DNA from: Hyphomicrobiales bacterium
Lineage (GTDB): Bacteria; Pseudomonadota; Alphaproteobacteria; Rhizobiales; Rhodobiaceae
Direction of reading: 5' to 3'
Length of the DNA: 64,000 nucleotides
Assembly (NCBI GenBank): GCA_002869065.1
Contig: PKTR01000007.1
Location: forward strand, 124,001-188,000
The notes beneath the pieces are model-generated. The model did no database searches. It saw nothing but the letters and a program-made list of their open reading frames with translations, and was not told the origin of the DNA. Made by a program: the position numbers and the translations under genes. Positions 45,106 to 55,137 of this stretch are shown here, one piece after another (the first letter of the stretch is position 1; every line of letters begins with the position of its first letter).

Positions 45106-46539
45106 TCAGCCGTGCCGGATCGCCACCGTCTTGGTGACGGAGAAGCCATAGAGCGCCTCGAAGCCCTTCTCGCGCCCGTGCCCGCTCGACTTCACGCCGC
45201 CAAAGGGCAGTTCGACGCCACCTCCGGCGCCGTAATTGTTGATGAAGACCTGACCGGCCTTCAGCTTGCGGGCGAGCCGCATCTGCCGCCCGCCGTCGCG
45301 GGTCCATACACCGGCGACGAGGCCGAATTCGGTACTGTTGGCGACCGATAGCGCATGCGCCTCATCACGCACCGGAATGACGGCGAGCACCGGCCCGAAC
45401 ACCTCGTTGCGGGCAAGCTCCGCATCGCCCGGCACCCGCCCGACCAGCACCGGCGCCGCGTAGTAGCCGCCGGCCGGCGCGGCATCGTCGACGCTGCCTT
45501 CAGCCAGCACCTCGAGCCCAGCTTCCTTGGCGCGGGCGACGAAGCCGTCGACCCGCATCTTCTGGCTTTGATTGATCAGCGGCCCGCAATCGAGATCGGC
45601 AAGCGCCGGCCCGACCCGCAACCGCGAGAAAGCCGAGACCAAGCGATCGACAACCTCGTCATAGATCGCCTCTTCGACCAGGATGCGGCTGCCCGCCGAG
45701 CAGGTCTGGCCGGCATTCTGGATCGCCGCATTGACGAGGAACGGCATCGCCGCGTCGAGATCGGCGTCGGCGAACACCAGTTGCGGCGACTTGCCGCCGA
45801 GTTCGAGCGTCACGGGGATCGTGTTCTCCGCCCCCGCCTTCTGGATCAGCTTGCCGACCTCGACCGAGCCGGTAAACGAGATGTGCTGGATGCCGGGATG
45901 ATGCGCCAGCGCCGCGCCTGCCTCCTCGCCAAAGCCGGTGACGATGTTGATCGCGCCATCGGGGAAGCCCGCCTCGCTCGCCAGCTCGCCGAACATCAGC
46001 GCCGTCTGCGAGGCATCCTCGCCCGGCTTGATCACCGTCGCATTGCCCATGGTGAGCGCCGCACCAACGCTACGGCCGATGATCTGCATCGGATAGTTCC
46101 ACGGGATGATGTGGCCGGTGACGCCATGCGGCTCGCGCAGCGTCATCACCGTGTAGCCGTCGAGATAGGGAATCGTGGTGCCGTGCACCTTGTCCGCCGC
46201 CCCACCGTAGAACTCGCAATAGCGCGCTAGAGCGACCGCGTCGGCGCGCGCCTGCTTCAGCGGCTTGCCAACGTCGCGCGCTTCAAGTTCGGCGAGCTTG
46301 TCGACATTGTCGCGCACGATATCGCCGAGGCGGGTGATCAGCCGGCCCCGTTCGACCGCGGTCAGCCTGCCCCACTCATTGTCCATGGCGATATGCGCCG
46401 CCGCCACCGCTGCGTCGATATCGTCTGCCGTGCCGCGCGCCAGTTCGGCGAACACCTCGCCCGTGCTCGGGTCGACGACCGGAATGGTCTCGCCGCCGGA
46501 CGAATCGATCCACGCTCCGCCGATCAGGTTCTTGGTCAT
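45106..46539 (-). CDS. NAD(P)-dependent aldehyde dehydrogenase
   Basis: A 477-residue ALDH superfamily enzyme. The general base is E246 in VTLELGGKSPQ and the catalytic cysteine is C280 in GQTCSAGSR. The cofactor segment HIIPWNYPMQI and the conserved C-terminal FGGVKSSGHGREKG are present. Its ATG overlaps the stop of the upstream ABC ATPase gene (46536-46539), so it is translated with the transporter. It probably oxidises an aldehyde formed from the imported substrate. Confidence 0.94.
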   Translation of the reverse strand: MTKNLIGGAWIDSSGGETIPVVDPSTGEVFAELARGTADDIDAAVAAAHIAMDNEWGRLTAVERGRLITRLGDIVRDNVDKLAELEARDVGKPLKQARADAVALARYCEFYGGAADKVHGTTIPYLDGYTVMTLREPHGVTGHIIPWNYPMQIIGRSVGAALTMGNATVIKPGEDASQTALMFGELASEAGFPDGAINIVTGFGEEAGAALAHHPGIQHISFTGSVEVGKLIQKAGAENTIPVTLELGGKSPQLVFADADLDAAMPFLVNAAIQNAGQTCSAGSRILVEEAIYDEVVDRLVSAFSRLRVGPALADLDCGPLINQSQKMRVDGFVARAKEAGLEVLAEGSVDDAAPAGGYYAAPVLVGRVPGDAELARNEVFGPVLAVIPVRDEAHALSVANSTEFGLVAGVWTRDGGRQMRLARKLKAGQVFINNYGAGGGVELPFGGVKSSGHGREKGFEALYGFSVTKTVAIRHG

Positions 46540-47558
46540 GCTTGTTCTCCCTCAGGCGTGCGTTGTTCGGCGAAATGGCAGGCGACCCTGCGGCCGCCAT
46601 TGTTGGCGTCGCCGGCGTCCCGGAGCAAGGGCTCCTTGACCCGGCAGCGCATTTCGGCAATTGGACAGCGCGGTGCAAAGGCGCAGCCGCCGACGGGCTC
46701 GTCGGCCCGGTCAGGCTCGATCAGGTCCGCCGCCTTCGTTCCTGCCGCGTGCAGCCGCCGCGCCGGATCGGCCACCGGCACCGCATCGATCAGCGCCCGC
46801 GTATAGGGATGCGCCGGCGCGGCGAAGACGTCAGCGGTCGGTCCCGTTTCGACGAGCCGCCCGCGATACATCACCGCGAGATCGTCGGTGACGAGACGGA
46901 CCACATGCAGGTCATGGCTGATAAATACATAGGTCAGGCCGAGCGTTTCCTGCAGATCGGCCATCAGGTTCAGCACCTGCGCCTGCACCGAAACGTCAAG
47001 CGCTGAGACAGGCTCGTCGGCGACGATCAGATCCGGCCGCGTGATCAGAGCACGCGCAATCGCGATACGCTGCCGCTGACCGCCGGAAAACTCGTGCGGA
47101 TATTTGTCGGCGTCGCGCTCCGACAGGCCGACGGAGGCGAGCGTCTCGATGACGCGGCGGCGGCGCTCGGCACGCGGCGTGCCGGGTTCGAGCCCGATCA
47201 GCGGCTCGGCGACGATGCGCCCGACCTTGTGGCGTGGATCGAGCGAGCCGTAGGGGTCCTGAAAGACGATCTGCACATGGCGCCGCATCGCCCGCAGCTC
47301 TGCCTTCGACAGCGCGAAGAGCTCCTTGCCGTTGAGATGCACGCTACCCTCGGTCGGCTGCTCCAGCGCTAGGATCGCACGGGCAAGCGTCGACTTCCCA
47401 CAGCCGGACTCGCCGACGAGCCCGAGAGAACGGCCCCGGCGAATGACAAGATCGATCCCGTCGAGCGCACGGAAGACCGGCGCCGGCGCGAACAGGCTCT
47501 CACGCGGCAGCGTGTAGTCGCGCACCAGGCCGGAGACACTGACGAGGGTGTCGCTCAT
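46536..47558 (-). CDS. Peptide/nickel-type ABC transporter ATP-binding protein (DppF-like)
   Basis: A 340-residue ATPase with Walker A GESGCGKST, signature FSGGQRQRIAIARAL and Walker B LIVADEPVSALD. The oligopeptide-transporter C-terminal cysteine motif is AFAPRCPIAEMRCR. Overlaps of 4 bases occur with the gene before (47555-47558) and after (46536-46539). It pairs with the DppD-like ATPase to power the DppBC permease. Confidence 0.94.
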   Translation of the reverse strand: MSDTLVSVSGLVRDYTLPRESLFAPAPVFRALDGIDLVIRRGRSLGLVGESGCGKSTLARAILALEQPTEGSVHLNGKELFALSKAELRAMRRHVQIVFQDPYGSLDPRHKVGRIVAEPLIGLEPGTPRAERRRRVIETLASVGLSERDADKYPHEFSGGQRQRIAIARALITRPDLIVADEPVSALDVSVQAQVLNLMADLQETLGLTYVFISHDLHVVRLVTDDLAVMYRGRLVETGPTADVFAAPAHPYTRALIDAVPVADPARRLHAAGTKAADLIEPDRADEPVGGCAFAPRCPIAEMRCRVKEPLLRDAGDANNGGRRVACHFAEQRTPEGEQA

Positions 47559-48541
47559 CGCACTCCTCCCAGGCCCAGCGGATGGAAGCAGGCCGTCGAC
47601 TGATCGGGCGAAAACGCGTCCATCACGGGTCGATCCGCGCATTGCGGCGACCGCCGCGAACAACGCGGCGCGAAGGCGCAGCCAGCCGGCTTCTCGCTCG
47701 GATCGGGCACCTGCCCGTCGATGGCGGCAAGGCGGGTTCGTTTGCCTGCAACCACCTCAAGCGCATGCGGCGAGGCCGCGAACAGCCCCGCGGTATAGGG
47801 ATGGCGCGGCGCGGCAAAGACCGCCGCCGTTGAGCCTTCCTCGACGATCCGCCCGGCATACATCACCGCCACCCGGTCGGTGGTTTCGGCGACGACGCCG
47901 AGGTCGTGGGTGATCATCATCAGCGCCATGCCGGTGTCGTCGGCGATCTCCGCAATCAGCGCCAGGATCTGCGCCTGAACCGTCACGTCGAGCGCCGTCG
48001 TCGGCTCATCGGCGATCAGGAGGTCCGGCTCACAGGCAAGCGCGATGGCGATCATCACCCGCTGCCGCTGCCCGCCGGAAAGCTGGTGCGGATAGGCATG
48101 CGGCGAGAAGCGCGGTGCCGGCAGGCCGACCCGATCAAGCAGCCGCCGGGCGCGGTCCTCCGCCTCGCCCCGCCCGAGCCCCAGATGGATGCGGATACCC
48201 TCTGCGATCTGCGCCCCGATCGTGTGAACAGGGTTCAGCGCCGTCATCGGCTCCTGAAAGATCATCGCGATCCGCGCCCCGCGCATGTCGCAGAGCCGGT
48301 CCTCGTCCCAGCCGAGCATGTCGTCGCCATCGAGCCGCACCGCGCCGGTCGCGTGTGCGGCACGCGGCAACAGCCCCATGATGGCGAGCGCCGTCATCGA
48401 CTTGCCGGAACCGGATTCGCCGACAAGGCCGAGCGTGCCGCCCCGGTCGAGCGACAGCGCCACATCTTCTAGAATGCGCGCCGGGCCGCCATCCGTTGGA
48501 ATGGTGACGGAGAGATCGCGGATGTCCAGGAGATGCGCCAT
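47555..48541 (-). CDS. Peptide/nickel-type ABC transporter ATP-binding protein (DppD-like)
   Basis: A 328-residue ATPase: Walker [10 protein letters not shown], signature [15 protein letters not shown], Walker [13 protein letters not shown] and the C-terminal [13 protein letters not shown] cysteine motif. I placed the start at 48541 ([14 protein letters not shown]), 2 bases after the DppC-like stop. A longer in-frame reading would overlap the permease gene. Confidence 0.94.
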   Translation of the reverse strand: MAHLLDIRDLSVTIPTDGGPARILEDVALSLDRGGTLGLVGESGSGKSMTALAIMGLLPRAAHATGAVRLDGDDMLGWDEDRLCDMRGARIAMIFQEPMTALNPVHTIGAQIAEGIRIHLGLGRGEAEDRARRLLDRVGLPAPRFSPHAYPHQLSGGQRQRVMIAIALACEPDLLIADEPTTALDVTVQAQILALIAEIADDTGMALMMITHDLGVVAETTDRVAVMYAGRIVEEGSTAAVFAAPRHPYTAGLFAASPHALEVVAGKRTRLAAIDGQVPDPSEKPAGCAFAPRCSRRSPQCADRPVMDAFSPDQSTACFHPLGLGGVR

Positions 48542-48543
48542 GG

Positions 48544-49395
48544 TCAGCGCTCCCGCCGCAGGCGCGGGTCGAGCACGTCGCGCAGGCCGTCGCCCAGGAG
48601 GTTGAGGCCGAGCACGGAGAGCGTGATCGCAATGCCGGGATAGATCGCGAGATGCGGCGCGACATAGATCAGCGTCTGCGATTCCTTCAGGAGCCGCCCC
48701 CAGCTCGGATCCGGCGGCTGCGCGCCAAGCCCGAGATAGGAGAGCCCGGCTTCGGCGAGGATGGCGAGCGCGAACTGGATCGTCGCCTGCACGATCAACA
48801 CGCCGGCAATGTTCGGCAGCACGTGCTCGAGCGTGATCGCGACCGGCCCGCGCGCCGAGGCCCGCGCCGCCATGACGTAGTCGCGCTTCCACACCGGCAG
48901 CGCCGCGCCGCGCGTCAGGCGGGCAAACACCGGGATATTGAAGATGCCGATGGCGATGATCGCGTTGACCGCGCCGGGGCCGGCAAGCGCGGTGATCATC
49001 ACCGCCGTCAAGAGCGACGGGAAAGCGAAGGCGAAGTCGTTCATCCGCATGATGACTTCGTCAAGTAACCCGCCGCGCGCCGCCGCCATCGCGCCAAGCG
49101 GCACGCCGATGCCGAGCCCGATGCCGACCGCGACGATGGCAACGAGGATCGAGTTCTGCGCCCCGACCATCAGGATCGACAGGATGTCCCGCCCGTACAT
49201 GTCGGTGCCGAGCAGATGCGCGGCCGAGGACGGCGCGAAGCGGTTGGCGATGTTCTGCGCGTCAAACGCGTGCGGCGTCCACACGAAGGAGACGAGCGCG
49301 ATTGCGACGAGCACCACGGTGATCGCCCCGCCGATGACGAAGGCGCGGTTGCCGCGCCCCTTGCGCAGGATTTCGCGGATGCCCTCAGCGGCCAT
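48544..49395 (-). CDS. Peptide-type ABC transporter permease (DppC-like)
   Basis: A 283-residue permease with an N-terminal helix (FVIGGAITVVLVAIALVSFV), the LLGTDMYGRDILSILMVGAQ motif of DppC proteins and the EAA loop MAARASARGPVAITLEHVLP. It overlaps the DppB-like gene by 11 bases. Confidence 0.94.
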   Translation of the reverse strand: MAAEGIREILRKGRGNRAFVIGGAITVVLVAIALVSFVWTPHAFDAQNIANRFAPSSAAHLLGTDMYGRDILSILMVGAQNSILVAIVAVGIGLGIGVPLGAMAAARGGLLDEVIMRMNDFAFAFPSLLTAVMITALAGPGAVNAIIAIGIFNIPVFARLTRGAALPVWKRDYVMAARASARGPVAITLEHVLPNIAGVLIVQATIQFALAILAEAGLSYLGLGAQPPDPSWGRLLKESQTLIYVAPHLAIYPGIAITLSVLGLNLLGDGLRDVLDPRLRRER

Positions 49396-50341
49396 GATGC
49401 CCCCGCCGCAGCCGCGGATCGATCAGCCCATAAGCGATATCGACCAGAAAGTTGATCAGGATGACGGCGACCGCCAGGAGCACCACGACGCTTTCGACGA
49501 CGATCAGATCGCGCTGGCTGATCGCCTGGAAAATCAGCCGCCCGAGCCCGGGCAGCGTGAACACGTTCTCGATGATGATCGTGCCGGCAAGCAGGAAGGA
49601 GAACTGCAGCCCCATGATGGTGACGACGGGGATGAGGGCGTTGCGCGCGGCGTGATGCCAGAGCGTGCGCGCCCGGCTCAAACCCTTCGCCCGCGCCGTG
49701 CGGACATAGTCCTCGTGCAGGGTCTCGAGCACCGAGGATCGCGTCACGCGTGCCAGGATCGCCGCCTGCGGCAGGGCGAGCGCGATTGCCGGCAGGATCA
49801 GCGATTTGACGCCGGCCCAAAGCCCCTGATCCCAACCGGCGAAACCGCCCGCCGGCATCCATTTCAGGTTGACCGAAAATAGCAGAATCAGCAGCAGACC
49901 GAGCCAGAAATTCGGCACAGCGACGCCGATCTGCGCGAAGCCCATGATCGCCGCATCCGTTCCCTTGCCGTGACGAGCCGCCGCCAGCACGCCGAGCGGC
50001 AGCGCGATCAGCGTCGACAGCACGATTGCCATCACGGCGAGCGGCACACTGACCATGATGCGGTCGAGGATCAGTTCCGATACCGGAACGCCATAGGTGT
50101 AGCTGGTGCCGAAATCGCCGACGATGAGCCCGCCGGCAAAGGCGAGATAGCGTTCCATCAGCGGCCGGTCGAAGCCCATCTCGTGGCGCAGCGCGGCGAG
50201 CGTATCGGCTTCGGCATTGACCCCGAGCATGACGGCTGCCGGATCGCCCGGCAGCACCTCCATGACGAGAAAGACGACGAGCGAGGTCACGAGCGCAGTC
50301 GCGAAGAGCCCGGCAAGGCGTCTGGCGAGGAATACGCTCAT
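49385..50341 (-). CDS. Peptide-type ABC transporter permease (DppB-like)
   Basis: A 318-residue permease. The N-terminal helix is followed by the family's FLVMEVLPGDPAAVMLG. The EAA loop is YVRTARAKGLSRARTLWHHA, followed by NALIPVVTIMGLQFSFLLAG. Six helices are evident. It lies 38 bases after the binding-protein gene. Confidence 0.94.
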   Translation of the reverse strand: MSVFLARRLAGLFATALVTSLVVFLVMEVLPGDPAAVMLGVNAEADTLAALRHEMGFDRPLMERYLAFAGGLIVGDFGTSYTYGVPVSELILDRIMVSVPLAVMAIVLSTLIALPLGVLAAARHGKGTDAAIMGFAQIGVAVPNFWLGLLLILLFSVNLKWMPAGGFAGWDQGLWAGVKSLILPAIALALPQAAILARVTRSSVLETLHEDYVRTARAKGLSRARTLWHHAARNALIPVVTIMGLQFSFLLAGTIIIENVFTLPGLGRLIFQAISQRDLIVVESVVVLLAVAVILINFLVDIAYGLIDPRLRRGHHGR

Positions 50342-50379
50342 CTGTCGGCTCGCCTTTCAGGCTGCGACCGGAAACCGCC

Positions 50380-51861
50380 CTACTCGGTCCAACTCACGCC
50401 GGTCAAATCGTTCGCCTGCACCGGGCTGTTCTCCCACAGGCCCTGCGCCTTGGCATTCCAGATGCCGAGCTTCGGCAACTGGAACAGGAACACGTTGACC
50501 GCATCCTCAGACAGCATGCGTTGCAGATCGCCGAGCAGGCCCTTCGCCTTTTCCGGATCGACGGTCGCGGCGTAGACCGCATAGGCGGTCTTGAACGCGT
50601 CGTTGGCGTAGTTGAAATAGTACTTGTCGCGAGCGTAGATCTCGATGTCGGCGGGCTCCGTATGCGACACGATCGTCATGTCGAAATCGGTGCGCTTGAA
50701 CACCTGATCGAGCCACTGCGCCCATTCGATCGCCTCGATCTCGACCTTGATGCCGACCTGACCGAGCTGCGCCGCGATCACCTCGCCGCTGCGCCGTGCA
50801 TAGGACGGCGGCGGCAGCATCAGCTTCGCCGTGAAGCCATCGGCAAGCCCGGCTTCGGCAAGAAGCGCCTTGGCCTTGTCGACGTCATACGGATAGGCGT
50901 CGGACAAATCCACATAGGCCGGATTATGCGGTGCGACATGCGAACCGATCCGCGTGCCCTGCCCGAACATCGCGCCTTCGATGATCGCATCGCGGTCGAG
51001 CGCATGGGTGATCGCGCGGCGCACCCGGATATCGTCGAACGACGCCTTGGCGTTGTTCATCGCCAGGATGGTCTCGCCCTCGGTCGTGCCAACCTTGACC
51101 GTAAAACGCGGATCCGCCTCGAAGACGGTCGCGCTTTCCGGCGCCGGGAAATTGGCGAAACCGTCGACATCCCCGGCCATCAGCGCAGCCGTTGCGGCCG
51201 ATGGATCGGAGATGAATTTGAATGTCGCGCTTTCGAGCGCCGGCTTGTCGCCCCAATAGGCGTCGTTGCGGGCAAGCTCGACCCGGTCGCCCTTGACCCA
51301 GCGCTTGAAGACGAACGGCCCGGTGCCAACCGGGTTGGTCTTGTTGTCGGCCGCAGTCTCCGCCGCGACGATGATCGCATCACCCCAGCCCATGTTGAAC
51401 AGGAACGCACCGGTGACTTCCGAAAGCGTCACCACGGCCTGATCCGGCGCCGGGCAGGCGACTTCGCTGATCGGCGCGAACAGGCGCTTCTGCGCGTTGA
51501 CGCTGTCTTCCGCCTTGGCGCGCTCGATGGTGAACTTCACGTCCTCGCAGTCGAACGCCGAACCGTCGTGGAAGGTCGCGCCAGAGCGCAGTTTGAACGT
51601 GTAGGTCTTGCCGTCCTCGCCGATGGTCCAGCTCTCGGCAAGCGCCGGCTTCACCTCGCCATTGCGGTCGATGCGGGTCAGCCCCTCGAACACATTGGCA
51701 TAGACCACCTCGTCGATGGCCGCCGCCGCCCCTGCCGTCGGATCGAGATGCGGCGGTTCGAGCACCATGCCCATGGTGAAGCTCGTCTTGGCGGCAAGCG
51801 CCGGCCCGGCCAGCATCGCGGCCATGGCCGCTCCAAGGATCACCGCATTGCTGCGCTTCAT
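50380..51861 (-). CDS. ABC transporter substrate-binding protein, family 5
   Basis: A 493-residue periplasmic protein with a signal peptide (VILGAAMAAMLAGPALAAKT). Family 5 hallmarks are LAESWTIGEDGKTYTFKLRS, FHDGSAFDCEDVKFTIERA and ALDRDAIIEGAMFGQG. Members bind peptides, opines, nickel complexes or acylated amino compounds. The adjacent M20 deacylase argues for an N-acyl or peptide-like ligand. Confidence 0.94.
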   Translation of the reverse strand: MKRSNAVILGAAMAAMLAGPALAAKTSFTMGMVLEPPHLDPTAGAAAAIDEVVYANVFEGLTRIDRNGEVKPALAESWTIGEDGKTYTFKLRSGATFHDGSAFDCEDVKFTIERAKAEDSVNAQKRLFAPISEVACPAPDQAVVTLSEVTGAFLFNMGWGDAIIVAAETAADNKTNPVGTGPFVFKRWVKGDRVELARNDAYWGDKPALESATFKFISDPSAATAALMAGDVDGFANFPAPESATVFEADPRFTVKVGTTEGETILAMNNAKASFDDIRVRRAITHALDRDAIIEGAMFGQGTRIGSHVAPHNPAYVDLSDAYPYDVDKAKALLAEAGLADGFTAKLMLPPPSYARRSGEVIAAQLGQVGIKVEIEAIEWAQWLDQVFKRTDFDMTIVSHTEPADIEIYARDKYYFNYANDAFKTAYAVYAATVDPEKAKGLLGDLQRMLSEDAVNVFLFQLPKLGIWNAKAQGLWENSPVQANDLTGVSWTE

Positions 51862-51927
51862 TGTGTTCGCTCCCTTTGACCTCGGCCCCGCATATTGCCG
51901 GTAGCCGAATACTCCCTCATGCCGACC

Positions 51928-53232
51928 TCAGTCGGTCGCCTCTTGTTGCGTTCCGGTAAGCAGGTCGAGCATGGCAAGCGCCATCACCTGCGCTGACTGC
52001 ACCATGGCATCGATCTCGACATATTCGTCGGGCTGATGGGCGAGATCGAGGATACCCGGCCCGTAGGCGATGCAATCCTTCAAATGACCGACCCGCACGA
52101 TGTGTTTCTGGTCGTAGGTGCCGGGCGATACGACCTGCGACGCCGGACGCCCGAGCACTTCGCCGATCGCCCCTTCCACCGCCTTCACGACCGGCGCATC
52201 CGCGTCCGTCATGGTCGGCGGGAAGGACAGCACTTCCTTGATGTCATAGCTGAAGCCGTCGCGATGGGTCGCCAGATGGTCGAGCATGCCGACGATCTCG
52301 CCGCGCACCTCCGCCGGGTCTTCCTCGATGAGATAGCGCCGGTCGATCACCATGCGGCAGCTGTCCGGCACCAGCGGGCTCGGCAGTCCGTCATAGTCCT
52401 CGCCGAGTCCGCCGTGAATGGAATTTATGTTGAGCGTCGATTGCCGCGCGCCCTCCGGCACCACCGGCATTTCGGTCTGGCGGGCCGAGAGCCGCGGCAG
52501 CAGCGTCTCCTCGATACGACCGAGAACGGCGCCCATGTGCCGCACGGCGCAATTGCCGAGGAAAGGCATCGAGCCATGCGCGATCCGCCCATGCGTCTCG
52601 ATCTCCGCCCACCACACGCCGCGATGACCGACACAGACGCGGTCGACATTGAGCGGTTCGGGGATGATCACGTGATCCACGCGCGGCTTGGAGAAGTATC
52701 CCCGCTCGGCGAGATAGCCGACGCCACCATAGCCGCCTGTCTCCTCATCAACCGTACCGGAGATCTCGATGGCGCCGGGGAAGTCGTCGCCGACCTCTTC
52801 GAGGAACGCTTCGACCGCGACGATGGCCGCCGCGAGACCGCCCTTCATGTCGCACGAGCCGCGCCCGTAGACCTTGCCGTCAATGACCTCGCCGCCGAAC
52901 GGATCGACCGTCCAGCCCTTGCCGACCTCGACCACGTCGATATGGCCGTTGAAATGCACGCCCGGCCCGGGTCGGTTGCCCTCGATGCGGGCGACCACAT
53001 TGATGCGCGGATAGGCGTCGCTATCGCCCGGCGTGCCGTGCGCGCGGACATATTCAATTGCAAACCCGCGCGCCTTCAGCCGCTCGCCGATCAGCTCGGC
53101 GCAAGGCGCATAGGCATCGCCCGGCGGGTTGATCGTCGGGATGCGGATCAGCGCCTGCGTCAGCGCCACGACCTCGTCGGTCTTGCCCGCGATCCGGTCT
53201 TTCAGTTTTTGCCGAAAATCCTGTTCCAGCAT
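51928..53232 (-). CDS. M20 family deacylase/peptidase (ArgE/DapE type)
   Basis: A 434-residue dizinc hydrolase. Metal-binding segments are VHFNGHIDVVEVGKGWTVDP (His), GRGSCDMKGGLAAAI (Asp) and GTVDEETGGYGG (Glu-Glu). A final His is in LDLAHQPDEYVEID. ArgE/DapE members remove acyl groups from amino acids or cleave dipeptides. It is the first gene of the eight-gene set, 66 bases before the binding-protein gene, and would process the imported compound in the cytoplasm. Confidence 0.92.
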   Translation of the reverse strand: MLEQDFRQKLKDRIAGKTDEVVALTQALIRIPTINPPGDAYAPCAELIGERLKARGFAIEYVRAHGTPGDSDAYPRINVVARIEGNRPGPGVHFNGHIDVVEVGKGWTVDPFGGEVIDGKVYGRGSCDMKGGLAAAIVAVEAFLEEVGDDFPGAIEISGTVDEETGGYGGVGYLAERGYFSKPRVDHVIIPEPLNVDRVCVGHRGVWWAEIETHGRIAHGSMPFLGNCAVRHMGAVLGRIEETLLPRLSARQTEMPVVPEGARQSTLNINSIHGGLGEDYDGLPSPLVPDSCRMVIDRRYLIEEDPAEVRGEIVGMLDHLATHRDGFSYDIKEVLSFPPTMTDADAPVVKAVEGAIGEVLGRPASQVVSPGTYDQKHIVRVGHLKDCIAYGPGILDLAHQPDEYVEIDAMVQSAQVMALAMLDLLTGTQQEATD

Positions 53233-53361
53233 TCCATCACCCGCTTGTCTGTCCGGGGATTAAAGACAAGTCCGCCCGCTTTGACAAACGCCTATGCGTC
53301 GCGGGCGCGGCTTTTCCAGAGCGGAGAAACATACCGCCGCGAAAGCGGTTCGTTTCAACGT

Positions 53362-53925
53362 CTAGGTGTCGAGGATCACCGGGTCGCAAACCGGCGTCAC
53401 GCCATCCTCCCTGAAGAATGGCGAGACCCTGTGCTTCTTGAACAGAAAGCCTCTCAGCAGGAACGGCGCGATGACCAGAATGTCTCTCAGTCGGATTTTT
53501 TCCGAAATCTCGAAGGGCGGTGTGCCGCGTTTGAACTTGCCCATGATGCGGCTGCGGATGGGACCCGCTTTTTCCAGAGTGTCCGGCGCCTTGACCGTGT
53601 AGGCATTATGCAGAATGCCGACCCAGGGAAATTTCGGCCGCACATTCGCAATCGGGGAATTGCAGCAGGTCGCCGACCAGCGTGAAAGCCCCCTCTTGCT
53701 GAGACGGTTGCACCTGAGCACCTCGGCGCCGGCGACGATCTTGAACTCGTCGGGATACACGGGAACGATCTCCGTTCCGCCGTAGGGATCGAGCAGATCT
53801 TCGCGCCCGAGAGCCTTCAGATAGGTCTGGCAGTCATCGCAGTAGCAAACCAGCCGACCCGGCGAATGCTTCGGAAAGTGCGTAAGCTCTGCCTGAAACC
53901 GTCCGCAATCGCATTGAACCTTCAT
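53362..53925 (-). CDS. DUF6151 (GFA-like) zinc-binding protein
   Basis: A 187-residue protein with a cysteine-rich N-terminus (VQCDCGRFQAEL, LVCYCDDCQTYLKAL) and further cysteines in EVLRCNRLSKRGLSRWSATC. The pattern resembles the GFA/CENP-V zinc fold, in the longer form called DUF6151. The function is unknown. GGGGAGG precedes the start at 53925. It is 130 bases downstream of nothing on its strand except vanA, and lies 3' of the vanA terminator, so it is probably expressed alone. Confidence 0.75.
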   Translation of the reverse strand: MKVQCDCGRFQAELTHFPKHSPGRLVCYCDDCQTYLKALGREDLLDPYGGTEIVPVYPDEFKIVAGAEVLRCNRLSKRGLSRWSATCCNSPIANVRPKFPWVGILHNAYTVKAPDTLEKAGPIRSRIMGKFKRGTPPFEISEKIRLRDILVIAPFLLRGFLFKKHRVSPFFREDGVTPVCDPVILDT

Positions 53926-53995
53926 CGCCCGCCTCCCCGGCGGCAACGCCCCGCCCAGCCGATACGGACAAGCGTTGCAGACAACTCGGGAAAGC

Positions 53996-54038
53996 GCAAA
54001 AGAAAACCGCCCCGCGAGGCTTGCATACGCGGGACGGC
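53996..54038 (-). terminator. Terminator of the vanA-like gene
   Basis: CCGCCCCGCG (54007-54016) pairs with CGCGGGACGG (54028-54037) with one mismatch. On the minus strand TTTTCTTTT follows. Confidence 0.75.
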
Positions 54039-54105
54039 TTCAAGGGCGCCGTTAGGCTGGAGCGCGGTTCTGTCTTGGCCGCGCTCACTTTTGTGGATTG
54101 CGCAT

Positions 54106-55137
54106 TTACTCGGCCGCGTCGGACCCTGCCTGCGCGTCGAGCACTCGCTCGATGATGCGCCGGGCGCGCACGCCGCCCGCATCGATGTTGAAGGTCAGCA
54201 GCTTGCGGTCCGGCCGCGCGATGATGTTGCGCTGCTGCTCTTCGAGCACGTCGAGGTCTTCGGCGAATATCTTGCCCTGGCCTTCCTTGATACGCAGCGT
54301 CAGGCCCTGATCCTTGACCTCGAAGTCGCGCGCGAAGCCCCAGTGGTACCAGGTTGTCGTTTCTGTTTCCGGCGTCATCAGATCGACGACGGTTGCCGAC
54401 ACGCCCTGCGAGCGGTCGCCTTCCGGCGCGCCGGTGCCGGCCAGCGCCACGCCGACGTCGATGAAGACGTTTGCCGGCAGTTCGAAGCGACAGATCTGCC
54501 AGCGGTCGCAATTGGCGGTCGAGCGCAGATTGTGCGCCCAGAACGGCGGCGGCGCGATGTCGTGCATCCAGCGCGAGACGGTCACCGACTCACCGTCGGA
54601 CTTTGTCTCGATGGGTGTTTCCGTGATCTCTTCCTGACCGATGCTGGAGGGGTGCACGTAGGTCTCGTGCGTCAGGTCCATCAAATTGTCGATCAAGAGC
54701 TTGTAGTCACAGCCGATATGGTAAGTGCCGCCGTCGAACGCCCAGCCGTCGTCCTCGCACCACGGCATGTTCGGCAGCTTCGCCTCGTCGGCCAGCGCCG
54801 GATCGCCGATCCACACCCAGACGAAGCGGTAGCGCTCGGTCACCGGGTAGGCGCGAATGTCGGTGTTCGGATTGATCGATTCCTGGTTCGGCATGTGCAC
54901 GCATTTGCCGCCCTCGGCAAAGGCAATGCCGTGATAGCCGCACACCAGCCGTTCACCCTCGACCTTGCCCTTCGATAGCGGCAACAGGCGATGGGGACAG
55001 CAATCCTCGAGCGCGACGACGCTGCGGTCGGGCTTGCGATAGAACACGATCTTCTCGCCGCAGATCATCCGCCCGAACGGCGCGTGCTTGATCTCGTGGT
55101 CCCAGGCGACCGCGTACCACCGGTTTTGAATGAACAT
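54106..55137 (-). CDS. vanA: Rieske oxygenase alpha subunit, vanillate O-demethylase type
   Basis: A 343-residue ring-hydroxylating oxygenase. The Rieske cluster ligands are in CCPHRLLPLSKGKVEG (Cys, His) and LVCGYHGIAF (Cys, His). The mononuclear iron site is in NLMDLTHETYVHPSSIG (two His). The N-terminus FIQNRWYAVAWDHEI and the length are typical of VanA. It would demethylate vanillate to protocatechuate and formaldehyde. The usual VanB reductase gene is absent from both sides. The start at 55137 has GGGAGG upstream. It is divergent from a GntR/VanR-like regulator. Confidence 0.82.
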   Translation of the reverse strand: MFIQNRWYAVAWDHEIKHAPFGRMICGEKIVFYRKPDRSVVALEDCCPHRLLPLSKGKVEGERLVCGYHGIAFAEGGKCVHMPNQESINPNTDIRAYPVTERYRFVWVWIGDPALADEAKLPNMPWCEDDGWAFDGGTYHIGCDYKLLIDNLMDLTHETYVHPSSIGQEEITETPIETKSDGESVTVSRWMHDIAPPPFWAHNLRSTANCDRWQICRFELPANVFIDVGVALAGTGAPEGDRSQGVSATVVDLMTPETETTTWYHWGFARDFEVKDQGLTLRIKEGQGKIFAEDLDVLEEQQRNIIARPDRKLLTFNIDAGGVRARRIIERVLDAQAGSDAAE

